A stretch of DNA of 7,925 nucleotides from an archaeon. GTDB lineage: Archaea > Iainarchaeota > Iainarchaeia > Iainarchaeales > Iainarchaeaceae. The notes beneath the pieces were generated by a model. It made no database searches. It was given only the letters and a program-made list of their open reading frames with translations, and was not told where the DNA came from. The stretch spans positions 1-7,925 of the forward strand of contig JANLHD010000175.1 of assembly GCA_024653865.1 (NCBI GenBank), given 5' to 3'. The position numbers were made by a program, and so were the translations under genes. Position 1 is the first letter of the stretch. Each line of letters opens with the position of its first letter. Shown in pieces: positions 1 to 5,275 of this stretch.

Positions 1-2
1 AC

Positions 3-434
3 TCGTTTCTCTACTGGTGCTCAAAAAACAACATCCCTGTGTACTGCCCGGGAATCACGGACGGCGCGGCATTCGGATTGCAAATGTATTTTTTCAAGCA
101 GGAAAATTCGGAATTTGGAATTGACGTCACTGCGGACCTAAAGCCCCTTCTTGACTCCGCACTGAATGCCGAAAAAACAGGCGCAATAATTCTAGGAGGC
201 GGGATTTCAAAGCACCACATAATCGGCGCGAACATTATCCGCGATGGACTCGATTACGCGGTTTATGTTTCAACCGCACAGGAATTCGACGGCTCGCTTT
301 CCGGAGCAAAGCCCAAAGAGGCAAAGAGCTGGGGAAAATTAAAGGAAAAAGCCGAGGCAAGCCACGTGAACTGCGATGCGACAATCGCTTTGCCCATAAT
401 TTACCGCGCACTCATGGAGCGGGGATTATTGTGA
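3..434 (+). CDS. dys: Deoxyhypusine synthase, 3' part (5' end outside window)
   Basis: Catalyses transfer of the 4-aminobutyl group of spermidine to the conserved lysine of the translation factor aIF5A, the first step of hypusine formation. The frame is open from base 3, so 143 C-terminal residues are visible and the NAD-binding N-terminal part lies upstream. Family blocks seen in order are NIPVYCPGITDGAAFG, then IILGGGISKHH, where the lysine at 210-212 aligns with the active-site lysine that forms the enzyme-intermediate adduct. Next come YAVYVSTAQEFDGSLSGAKPKEAKSWGK (positions 270-354, key residues TAQEFDGS and the final SWGK) and the C-terminal DATIALPI segment. These are the substrate and NAD contacts known for the family. 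The stop overlaps the start of the next gene by 4 bp (GTGA), implying cotranscription and translational coupling. An apparent GTG start at 39 is internal and is not the true start. Identification is very secure. Confidence 0.96.
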   Translation, partial: SFLYWCSKNNIPVYCPGITDGAAFGLQMYFFKQENSEFGIDVTADLKPLLDSALNAEKTGAIILGGGISKHHIIGANIIRDGLDYAVYVSTAQEFDGSLSGAKPKEAKSWGKLKEKAEASHVNCDATIALPIIYRALMERGLL

Positions 435-979
435 TTGAAATTCTTGCGGTACTGCTATTTGCCGGCGGCCTTGCAAAGCTTGCGGACATTTTCAGCGACG
501 ACGAGGAGCAGGAAAACCTGTGGGGAATAGCCGCGGCAATTCCGTACGGAATTCTTTTGGGCTATGTGATGTCGGTTGATGCAATTGTTGGAACAATTTT
601 TTTGGGAGTTGTTGCGGGAGTCGCGTTAACGGGAAAATTCGATTCGATTTCGCACCTCTCGGCACTTGCGGCAATTATACTCACGCTCACATTCTTCGGA
701 AGCTTCCTTCCCGCGCTCGCAATCTCCGCCGTGATTTTTGCGACTAGCGTTCTTGATGAAATACTCAACGATTACGTCAACGGGCTCAAAAAAAGGGGGG
801 AAAAAGCAAGCTCTCCGGTGCGCATAATTTCAGAATACAGGCTCCTCACAGAATTTGCGGGAATAGGGTTTTTTGCGATAACCGGAAACGCACTATATTG
901 GCTCGCAATTCTCGCATTCGATGCCGGGTACATTGCAATTGATTTTCTCGGAAAAAAAATTGGAAAAATTGCGCCCTGA
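431..979 (+). CDS. Multi-pass integral membrane protein, unknown function
   Basis: A 182-residue, strongly hydrophobic protein that I do not recognise as a named family. Hydrophobic stretches suggesting membrane segments lie at about residues 3-19, 31-48, 51-67, 77-107 (one long or two short) and 142-172. An acidic loop (SDDEEQEN, 22-29) follows the first segment. A charged loop (about 108-140) contains LDEILNDY, a KKRGEK cluster and SEYRLL, and is the only clearly polar region, so it is the likely functional or cytoplasmic part. The GTG start lies inside the stop of the deoxyhypusine synthase gene (GTGA overlap), so it is translated from the same mRNA. That coupling does not by itself indicate a role in hypusine formation. 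A LDE.LND-type charged pair within a hydrophobic protein could be a metal- or lipid-phosphate-binding site, but that is a guess. The C-terminus is lysine-rich (GKKIGKIAP). Confidence 0.82.
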   Translation: MIEILAVLLFAGGLAKLADIFSDDEEQENLWGIAAAIPYGILLGYVMSVDAIVGTIFLGVVAGVALTGKFDSISHLSALAAIILTLTFFGSFLPALAISAVIFATSVLDEILNDYVNGLKKRGEKASSPVRIISEYRLLTEFAGIGFFAITGNALYWLAILAFDAGYIAIDFLGKKIGKIAP

Positions 980-994
980 TTTTTGGGAAGTAAG

Positions 995-1008
995 GCAAAA
1001 AAATTTGC
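995..1008 (-). terminator. T-rich terminator between convergent genes
   Basis: Just past the Sec61-beta stop on the minus strand comes GCAAATTTTTTTGC, a 5-bp inverted repeat whose right side contains seven T. It fits a T-tract archaeal terminator for Sec61-beta and could also stop plus-strand transcripts arriving from the membrane-protein gene. Confidence 0.45.
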
Positions 1009-1014
1009 AAACCC

Positions 1015-1182
1015 TTAACCCAAAAAATGCATTACCGCTATAATTAGCGCAAATGCCACCGAAACAGCTACCACGAACTCGGGGCTCATTTTCGGCCCGC
1101 CGGTGTCGGTGTCTGTAAAGCGCATTATCCCTATTGCCGAACTTGGACCTGAACTCGTATTGGTTGACTTTGTGAACTTCAA
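1015..1182 (-). CDS. secG: Preprotein translocase subunit Sec61-beta (SecG, archaeal)
   Basis: A 55-residue tail-anchored subunit of the SecYE-beta protein-conducting channel in the cytoplasmic membrane. The order is typical: a polar Ser/Thr-rich N-terminus (KFTKSTNTSSGPSSA), then the family signature GIMRFTDTDTGGPKMSPEFV at residues 18-37 (compare G-L-I-R-Y-F-D-E...ISPE in homologues), then one C-terminal membrane helix, about residues 38-53 (VAVSVAFALIIAVMHF). Length matches archaeal family members (about 50-60 residues). The start is TTG at 1182, not ATG. A stop codon lies two codons upstream in frame, and GGTGG (1189-1193) sits 6 nt before the TTG. The only in-frame alternative, an ATG at 1123-1125, would remove the N-terminus and split the signature. 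It is convergent with the membrane gene and divergent from the ThuA-like gene. Its short length and TTG start make it easy to miss. Confidence 0.93.
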   Translation of the reverse strand: MKFTKSTNTSSGPSSAIGIMRFTDTDTGGPKMSPEFVVAVSVAFALIIAVMHFLG

Positions 1183-1188
1183 AATTTA

Positions 1189-1232
1189 CCACCTTTACAA
1201 CAATATACCCTATGAAAACATTTAAATATAAA
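1189..1232 (-). promoter_or_regulatory. Promoter and Shine-Dalgarno of Sec61-beta
   Basis: On the minus strand a TATA-like TTTATATTT (1224-1232) predicts a start near 1201. It is followed by GGTGG (1189-1193) 6 nt before the TTG codon. The ribosome-binding site is what fixes TTG as the start. Confidence 0.6.
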
Positions 1233-1293
1233 AATGACTTATTAATCACAAAACAATAACAAATATAAACAGTTTAACACATAAAAAATACAA

Positions 1294-1311
1294 CGATTAA
1301 CAGGTTAATCG
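1294..1311. repeat. 18-bp perfect palindrome upstream of the ThuA-like gene
   Basis: CGATTAAC-AG-GTTAATCG has 8-bp arms and a 2-bp spacer. The spacer is too short for a good RNA loop, so a dimeric protein-binding site is more natural. It lies between TATA-like sequences (AAATATAAA at 1261, CATAAAAAATA at 1280-1290) and the Shine-Dalgarno at 1315-1321, where a repressor would block transcription start. No regulator is identifiable from the sequence. Confidence 0.6.
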
Positions 1312-1314
1312 AAG

Positions 1315-1321
1315 AAGGTGA
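1315..1321 (+). promoter_or_regulatory. Shine-Dalgarno that questions the start of the next gene
   Basis: AAGGTGA abuts the ATG at 1322 with no spacer, which is unusable for normal initiation there. The in-frame TTG at 1328 lies 6 nt after GGTGA, the same spacing and codon as used by Sec61-beta. The protein may therefore begin two codons later than the ATG suggests. Confidence 0.6.
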
Positions 1322-2194
1322 ATGATTTTGTACCCTGAGAGTCCAGATGCCGGAGCAGCAGGAGCCGACGATTACGCCGGAGGGCCACTGCAAAACAAAC
1401 TAGGAACACACTTAGAAGGCCTGATACCTTTAATCCTAATTATCATAATCGGATTTTTCCTCGCCGTGAGGTTTGACGCGATTGACTCGAACACGCCAAT
1501 TATCGGCGCACTCGCGGATGTTTTCGAACCAGGCGGAAGCCAGTCGAAGATGCTAATAGTCGGGGCAACAACCCAGGAAGTAATCGACATCCTAAACGAC
1601 AACCGCGACATCGTGGATTATGATTTGAAAACAACCCAATCCCTTGAGAGAAACCCCAAGGAAATACTCGCAAACTACGACATCGTAATGCTCGACCAGA
1701 GCGAAGAAGCCAATAAGGAGGTTTCAAGAAAGCTCGGCGAGGCAATCCAATCATTCGTAAAGAACGGCGGAAAATTCATCATAGTAAAGGACTCCGGAAT
1801 CAGAAGGCCCGATACCTTCGATGTAATCGGATGGACAAACACGTTCGGCGACATCATACCGGTCGAATGCGACAGGATAATCAATGATTTGCCCACATGC
1901 ACAAACAGGCGCATTGTGAGGGGAGTTTTGTTCAGGGCGGACGAGGACCACCCGATAATGGAGGGAATCGAAAGGTTCCCCGCAGACCCGCTCTTCAACA
2001 ACACGACATTCGAGACGTTTGATGTTTCACTCTCCGGGCGCGAAATCGCGTACATACAAAGCAGCGGAGTGGACGGCAAGCAATACGTCGGGGTCGCGGA
2101 AAAGCCCCTTGTAATAGGCAAAGTAATTTACTTCAACTACAACCCAGGAAAAACCAGGGGAGTATTTGAATCCACAATCGAATACCTAAAATAA
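1322..2194 (+). CDS. Membrane-anchored ThuA/GATase1-like domain protein
   Basis: 290 residues. After a Gly/Ala/Asp-rich N-terminal tail there is a single hydrophobic helix (about 34-49, LIPLILIIIIGFFLAV), then a soluble domain to the end. That domain reads as a Rossmann-type or class-I glutamine-amidotransferase-like fold. It has KMLIVGATTQEVIDIL (77-92), YDIVMLDQ (119-126), a helix plus NGGKFIIVKDSG (148-159), then HPIMEGIERFP (210-220) and a closing IYFNYNPG...FESTIEYL. The HP-I-x-G-I and terminal P-G...E-S-x-x-Y-L blocks resemble ThuA-like and related trehalose/DUF4350-type proteins. No catalytic Cys-His-Glu triad is evident, so it is probably a binding or scaffold domain rather than an amidotransferase. 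Two cysteines (C183, C193) could form a disulfide, which would suit an extracytoplasmic domain. The start is uncertain (ATG 1322 or TTG 1328). The gene appears monocistronic and is divergent from Sec61-beta. Confidence 0.8.
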   Translation: MILYPESPDAGAAGADDYAGGPLQNKLGTHLEGLIPLILIIIIGFFLAVRFDAIDSNTPIIGALADVFEPGGSQSKMLIVGATTQEVIDILNDNRDIVDYDLKTTQSLERNPKEILANYDIVMLDQSEEANKEVSRKLGEAIQSFVKNGGKFIIVKDSGIRRPDTFDVIGWTNTFGDIIPVECDRIINDLPTCTNRRIVRGVLFRADEDHPIMEGIERFPADPLFNNTTFETFDVSLSGREIAYIQSSGVDGKQYVGVAEKPLVIGKVIYFNYNPGKTRGVFESTIEYLK

Positions 2195-2232
2195 ATTTTT
2201 TGGCCAATTCTACTTGTTTTGGCCTAATCCTA

Positions 2233-2270
2233 TTTTTTTAATAAGTTTGGTGGCTAATAAGGTTAGCCAC
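2233..2270 (+). promoter_or_regulatory. Probable alba promoter with 8-bp inverted repeat
   Basis: A T-rich TATA-like TTTTTTTAATAA (2233-2244) predicts initiation near 2265. A perfect inverted repeat covers that point: arms GTGGCTAA (2250-2257) and TTAGCCAC (2263-2270) with a 5-bp spacer. It could be an operator over the start site or, if transcription begins earlier, a leader hairpin just before the Shine-Dalgarno. The T tracts at 2196-2201 and 2233-2239 may also terminate the upstream gene. Confidence 0.5.
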
Positions 2271-2297
2271 AGCAACAGCCCAAGGGAGGTTTCGCCT

Positions 2298-2570
2298 ATG
2301 GAAGACAATACAGTGTTTATCGGAAAAAAAGGAACCATGGCCTACGTGATGGCGGTCATAATGCAAATGAACAAGGGAAACACAGAAGTTACGCTAAAGG
2401 CAAGGGGCAAGGCGATATCGCGCGCGGTGGACGTTGCGGAAATAGTGAAAAACAAGTTCACCGACGCCAAAATAAACGCGAACAACATCAGAATTTATAC
2501 CGAAGAAGTAAAGAGCCAAGACGACAACATGCTCAAGGTCTCGGCAATAGAAATACTGCTCAAAAAATGA
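2298..2570 (+). CDS. alba: Alba family chromatin/RNA-binding protein
   Basis: A 90-residue basic protein that binds DNA without strong sequence preference, compacting and bridging duplexes, and also binds RNA; it acts in the nucleoid as a dimer. Family blocks are clear: NTVFIGKKGTMAYVMAV (4-20), whose K10-K11 pair matches the DNA-contacting lysines whose acetylation modulates binding in the Sulfolobus protein. Then come VTLKARGKAISRAVDVAEIV (31-50), the strongest Alba signature, and a C-terminal IYTEE...SAIEILLKK strand segment. Length is normal for the family. The ATG at 2298 is chosen because GGGAGGT (2284-2290) lies 7 nt upstream and homologues begin here. The frame stays open further upstream but without a ribosome-binding site. 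The next gene, a KH RNA-binding protein, starts 49 bp later with its own promoter. Identification is secure. Confidence 0.95.
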   Translation: MEDNTVFIGKKGTMAYVMAVIMQMNKGNTEVTLKARGKAISRAVDVAEIVKNKFTDAKINANNIRIYTEEVKSQDDNMLKVSAIEILLKK

Positions 2571-2584
2571 ACAAAGCCAACAAA

Positions 2585-2601
2585 GGGGTTTTTTTAACCC
2601 C
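2585..2601 (+). promoter_or_regulatory. Hairpin/T-tract ending alba and TATA of the KH gene
   Basis: GGGGTT-TTTTT-AACCCC is a 6-bp stem around a T-only loop, 14 bp after the alba stop. Its core GTTTTTTTAA (2588-2597) is centred about 26-27 bp before the ATG at 2620, the spacing of an archaeal leaderless TATA box. One short sequence may therefore both end alba and start the KH gene. Confidence 0.5.
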
Positions 2602-2619
2602 GAAAGCAGTAATACTACC

Positions 2620-3036
2620 ATGGGCGCGGGAGAAGACAGGGTAATAGAGGCCTTTGAAAAGGTGCGCAAAAAATTCCTCTTCTCCGACGTCAAATTGCAC
2701 CAAAGCATTGAGCTCCCCGAAATCACTATACTCTCCTGCAAGGGAAAAATAGGCTCGCTCATAGGAAGAAACGGCATCATTGTGGCGGAACTATCAAAAG
2801 AACTGGGCAACAAGGTCCGCATTGTTGAACACTCCCAAAACACCAAAAAAACCATTACGGACATGATAGGAAACGCAAGGCTGCTTGGCGTAAACGAGAT
2901 TTACTCCCCAGAAGGCAAGAGCGTAAAGGTCATATTGCACCACGCGGACCGCAAGCGCCTCGCGGCAAAGCCAGAACACCTAGAACAAGCCCTCGAAAAG
3001 CTCACAGAAGCCAAAACAAGCATCGAGTTCCAATAA
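2620..3036 (+). CDS. NusA-like KH-domain RNA-binding protein
   Basis: 138 residues. The centre carries a KH signature, GKIGSLIGRNGIIVAELS (42-59), with the GxxG loop GRNG at 49-52, followed by ELGNKVRIVE (61-70). The C-terminal half (78-138) has a second RNA-binding-like unit with ARLLGVNEIYSPEG, a VKVILHHADRKRL strand-turn and LEQALEKLTEAK before IEF. This matches the archaeal stand-alone NusA-like/KH proteins, which bind single-stranded RNA and are thought to act in transcription elongation or ribosomal RNA maturation; the exact role is not established. Some relatives have an N-terminal zinc ribbon, and here none is present. There is no Shine-Dalgarno before the ATG, and a T-rich TATA-like box at 2588-2597 predicts a leaderless transcript starting at the ATG. 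It lies behind alba, another nucleic-acid-binding gene, which fits but does not prove a shared role. Confidence 0.85.
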   Translation: MGAGEDRVIEAFEKVRKKFLFSDVKLHQSIELPEITILSCKGKIGSLIGRNGIIVAELSKELGNKVRIVEHSQNTKKTITDMIGNARLLGVNEIYSPEGKSVKVILHHADRKRLAAKPEHLEQALEKLTEAKTSIEFQ

Positions 3037-3066
3037 CAATAAAAAAAACAAATGCAACAATTACTA

Positions 3067-3088
3067 GCGCAATAAAAAAAAATTGCGC
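3067..3088. repeat. Inverted repeat in an A-rich spacer
   Basis: GCGCAAT (3067-3073) and ATTGCGC (3082-3088) flank eight A in the 129-bp gap between the KH gene and the winged-helix gene. As RNA on the plus strand it is a 7-bp hairpin followed by A rather than T, so it is not a typical terminator. It may stabilise the mRNA 3' end or be a binding site. The rest of the gap up to the promoter is A-rich and shows no gene. Confidence 0.45.
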
Positions 3089-3134
3089 AAAAATGAGGAA
3101 AAAAATAGAGTTCTGATTCTAATCACGAAAAGTA

Positions 3135-3181
3135 TTTATATATCCAATATCTATCATGATAGTACATGAATAATCATGATA
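3135..3181 (+). promoter_or_regulatory. Leaderless promoter with paired operator-like sites
   Basis: TTTATATA (3135-3142) is centred 27-28 bp before the ATG at 3166, so the mRNA probably starts at or beside the ATG. The word ATCATGATA occurs at 3153-3161 and again at 3173-3181, exactly 20 bp (about two helical turns) apart. The first copy lies in the 12-bp palindrome CTATCATGATAG (3151-3162) and the second in the 8-bp palindrome ATCATGAT, inside codons 3-6. Proteins on both sites would cover the start site, as expected for autorepression by the encoded winged-helix protein. Confidence 0.7.
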
Positions 3182-3654
3182 TAATGCGGGATTTGCTCAA
3201 GGAAAAAGAGTCCATCGAGAAGATAGGCAAAAAAGCCCAGCTAGGGGACATAGAGCAATTGCTAGAGGAAGCCGAAAACCCCAAAGTACTGGCTTTGCTA
3301 ATGTATAAGCTAATCCAGGAAAAGGAGAGAAGCAACAAGCTGCTTGAAACAATCAGCGAAAAATACGACAACATCATGTTCTCGCTAAAAACTGCCCAGC
3401 AGGGCAGCCAAATGCAGGGCGCAATGGCGGAAATCGGCGAGAAGCAGGAAGCTTACGAAATTTTTCCCGAGCAGGACCAGCTCATAATGAAGACAATAGG
3501 CGAGCAGGGAAGCTGCACCGCAAACGACATCAAAACAATGCTAAACTACCGCGGGCTCAACGCCGCCTGCCAGAGGCTAAACAAGCTTTTCAAGGAAGGA
3601 CACCTGAAAAAAGTGAAATCCGGAAGGAAGGTATTATACTTAGCGAAAAGCTAG
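3166..3654 (+). CDS. Coiled-coil/winged-helix transcriptional regulator
   Basis: 162 residues in two parts. Residues 1-95 are highly charged and predicted helical (LLKEKESIEKIGKK, IEQLLEEAENPK, LIQEKERSNKLLETISEKY), consistent with a coiled coil for dimerisation. Residues 98-162 look like a winged helix-turn-helix: a first helix EQDQLIMKTIGEQG, then TANDIKTMLN, a recognition-type helix NAACQRLNKLFKEG (132-145), and a short basic wing HLKKVKSGRKVLYLAKS. This is the MarR/ArsR-like C-terminal arrangement used by archaeal regulators. I do not recognise a named family or ligand, and no metal- or sugar-binding site is evident. The ATG is picked because a TATA box sits about 27 bp upstream and there is no Shine-Dalgarno (leaderless). 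Two copies of ATCATGATA surround the start, suggesting that the protein represses its own gene. Its other targets are unknown. Confidence 0.78.
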   Translation: MNNHDIMRDLLKEKESIEKIGKKAQLGDIEQLLEEAENPKVLALLMYKLIQEKERSNKLLETISEKYDNIMFSLKTAQQGSQMQGAMAEIGEKQEAYEIFPEQDQLIMKTIGEQGSCTANDIKTMLNYRGLNAACQRLNKLFKEGHLKKVKSGRKVLYLAKS

Positions 3655-3660
3655 GAAATG

Positions 3661-3743
3661 GAGGGAGGAGAGTCTAACAGAAGAGCTTACTGATTATCCA
3701 AAACCCCCACCTCAGAGCTTGCTGCGAGACTCTCCAACCCCTT
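3661..3743 (+). ncRNA. Long imperfect hairpin, candidate structured RNA
   Basis: Six bp after the regulator's stop, an 83-nt segment folds as one hairpin: GAGGG/CCCTT, then a 9-bp perfect stem GGAGAGTCT (3667-3675) with AGACTCTCC (3727-3735). Further in are CAG/CTG, AGCT/AGCT and CTGA/TCAG, separated by small bulges. The 18-nt apical loop (3694-3711) is C-rich. CACCTC (3708-3713), at the loop/stem edge, equals the anti-Shine-Dalgarno core and could pair with GAGGTG. A TATA-like TATTATAC (3632-3639) lies 26-27 bp before the hairpin, and a terminator-like hairpin follows at 3796. It is not a tRNA (no T-arm), not a C/D RNA (no C box) and lacks an ACA directly after the stem. It could equally be a 3'-UTR structure of the regulator mRNA. 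Confidence 0.4.
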
Positions 3744-3795
3744 TAACTCCCACAACAATATCCAATCACGCAGAACACAAAAGCGGCCGTGGAAC

Positions 3796-3817
3796 AAAAG
3801 GCGAAATGCCTTTTTTT
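3796..3817 (+). terminator. Hairpin plus T-run terminator
   Basis: AAAAGGC (3796-3802), loop GAAAT, GCCTTTT (3808-3814) continuing into a run of seven T (3811-3817). More T tracts follow to about 3880. It would end transcripts from the winged-helix gene or from the hairpin element before it. The rest of this 277-bp gap (3744-3795 and 3818-3900) contains no gene I can support. Confidence 0.7.
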
Positions 3818-3900
3818 CATTGGCCCAACTTTTTCTTTTTTCTAAAATTCTTTTTTTGCCAAAATTTCTTTTCTTGCAAAAAAAATGCGCATTCTCAACT

Positions 3901-3908
3901 CTTAAATA
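3901..3908 (+). promoter_or_regulatory. TATA box of the HerA-like gene (leaderless)
   Basis: CTTAAATA is centred about 27 bp before the ATG at 3932. There is no Shine-Dalgarno, so initiation at the mRNA 5' end is likely, and this decides ATG 3932 over the in-frame TTG at 3920. Confidence 0.6.
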
Positions 3909-3931
3909 CATGAAATGAGTTGTTACTAAAC

Positions 3932-5230
3932 ATGGCGACCTTTGACATCGGCGAAAAAAGCTCGGTAATCGGCAGAAGCCAAAACGACATAGAAAAATAC
4001 GGCGACAAAGGATGCGCATACTTCGGAAAATCCGTGCTAAGCTCCGGGGAAAAGCCCGTGCTCGGAAGGAAAATTCTAATCGACGTCGCAAAGCCGCACG
4101 TGATGCTCATCTGCGGCAAACGCGGAGGCGGAAAGTCCTATTCGATGGCCGTGCTCATAGAGGAATTCGCGCGCCAGCCAATCGAAATTAGAAGAAGGCT
4201 AAGCGTAATCGTAATTGATACCGTGGGAATATTCTGGAGCCTAAAGCTCCCGACAAAACAGGGCGTTTCGGAACTGCAGAAGTGGGACCTCGAACCCGCA
4301 AAAACAGATGTACGCGTGCTGGTGCCGGAAGGAAAATACGATTTTTACAAAAAAAAAGAAATACCAGTGGACGGCGCATTCACACTCAAGGTTTCCGAAC
4401 TTGACGCAAGCGAATGGATGAGCCTTTTCAAGCTCTCGTGGAAAGACCCCGAAGGAACGCTCATCTCACGCGTGATTGAAAACGTGAAAGAAAAAATGGG
4501 CGCCCTCTACGGCCTTGACGAACTAATCAGCGCTTGCAGAAACGACAAAGAGTCCGAAAAAAACGTGAAGGACGCGGTTGCCGGAAGGCTCGCGGCGGCA
4601 AAAACCTGGGGACTCTTTGAAAAAGAAGGAACCAAAATACGCGAAATCGCAAAACCAGGGGCAATTACAATCATTGACGTTTCCGCATACAGGCAGGCGG
4701 TGGGAATGGAAGGCACACGCGATGTAATTGTCGGGCTCCTCGGAAAAAGATTGTTCGAAGAGAGAATGCTTTACAGAAAAGAGGAAGAAATCAGGCTCAC
4801 AAAAGGGCTTACGCGCGAAAGCGAACTGCCAATAATATGGATGATGATTGACGAGGCGCACATGTTCATGCCAAAAGACGAGGACTCATTCGCCCTCAAC
4901 GTATTGCTCGAATGGGTGCGGGTGGGAAGGCAACCCGGGCTCTCGCTTCTTCTCGCAACCCAAAGGCCGAACAAGCTTCACCCGGACGCAATCTCACAAT
5001 GCGACCTATTCATCTCGCACAGAATGACCGCACAGCCAGACATCGCGGCGGTCTCACAACTGCGCCCCTCATATTTGCACCAGGACTTTGACAAATATTA
5101 CCAGGAAATGCCAAGAGCAAAAGGCTACGCGCTAATACTCGACGACCAATCGGAAAAACTCTGGCTCATAAAGGTCCGCCCGAGATTTTCGTGGGACGCC
5201 GGGGTCACCGCGAGCGCATTCAAGGATTAA
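3932..5230 (+). CDS. HerA-like (COG0433/DUF87) P-loop ATPase
   Basis: 432 residues. A Walker A motif CGKRGGGKS lies at 61-69 (K68, S69), preceded by HVMLI as in HerA/FtsK/VirB4-type ATPases. A central, less conserved region follows. The Walker B is IIWMMIDEAHMFMP (301-314; D307, E308), followed by the characteristic LLATQRPNKLHPDAISQCD (340-358; sensor Q344, R345) and SHRMT (362-366), whose arginine suits an intersubunit arginine finger. Proteins of this class form hexamers that move DNA; HerA works with the NurA nuclease in end resection. The N-terminal HAS-barrel of true HerA is not obvious here (only about 55 residues precede Walker A), and no NurA gene is adjacent. A HerA paralogue of unknown task is therefore the safest call. 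The start ATG 3932 is chosen from the TATA spacing. The gene is monocistronic and convergent with tRNA-Val. Confidence 0.88.
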   Translation: MATFDIGEKSSVIGRSQNDIEKYGDKGCAYFGKSVLSSGEKPVLGRKILIDVAKPHVMLICGKRGGGKSYSMAVLIEEFARQPIEIRRRLSVIVIDTVGIFWSLKLPTKQGVSELQKWDLEPAKTDVRVLVPEGKYDFYKKKEIPVDGAFTLKVSELDASEWMSLFKLSWKDPEGTLISRVIENVKEKMGALYGLDELISACRNDKESEKNVKDAVAGRLAAAKTWGLFEKEGTKIREIAKPGAITIIDVSAYRQAVGMEGTRDVIVGLLGKRLFEERMLYRKEEEIRLTKGLTRESELPIIWMMIDEAHMFMPKDEDSFALNVLLEWVRVGRQPGLSLLLATQRPNKLHPDAISQCDLFISHRMTAQPDIAAVSQLRPSYLHQDFDKYYQEMPRAKGYALILDDQSEKLWLIKVRPRFSWDAGVTASAFKD

Positions 5231-5251
5231 AAAATTTAGACTTGGAACAAG

Positions 5252-5270
5252 CTTTTTGCAAAAAGAAAAA
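5252..5270. terminator. Shared terminator of the ATPase gene and tRNA-Val
   Basis: CTTTTTGCAAAAAG (5252-5265) is a perfect palindrome. On the minus strand the tRNA 3' end is followed by TTTTTCTTTTTGC, a good T-tract terminator. On the plus strand the same element offers a five-T run 21 bp after the ATPase stop. Confidence 0.55.
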
Positions 5271-5275
5271 GGGGA

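Noticed and set aside
39..434. Gene start at the GTG at 39 for deoxyhypusine synthase
   Set aside because: The upstream in-frame residues continue the family sequence to the window edge, so this GTG is an internal valine codon.
3037..3130. A hydrophobic minus-strand frame in the A-rich gap (reads like a membrane helix, ALVIVAFVFFIVIG)
   Set aside because: It has no usable start codon after the preceding in-frame stop, no ribosome-binding site, and its hydrophobicity is explained by poly-T codons.
3661..3743. Possible tRNA, box C/D or H/ACA RNA in the long hairpin
   Set aside because: No T-arm or anticodon arm; a single CTGA but no C box; no ACA directly 3' of the basal stem. Retained only as an unclassified structured element.
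3719..3913. 64-codon plus-strand frame rich in Phe
   Set aside because: Product of long T tracts in the terminator region; starts inside the hairpin and has no ribosome-binding site.
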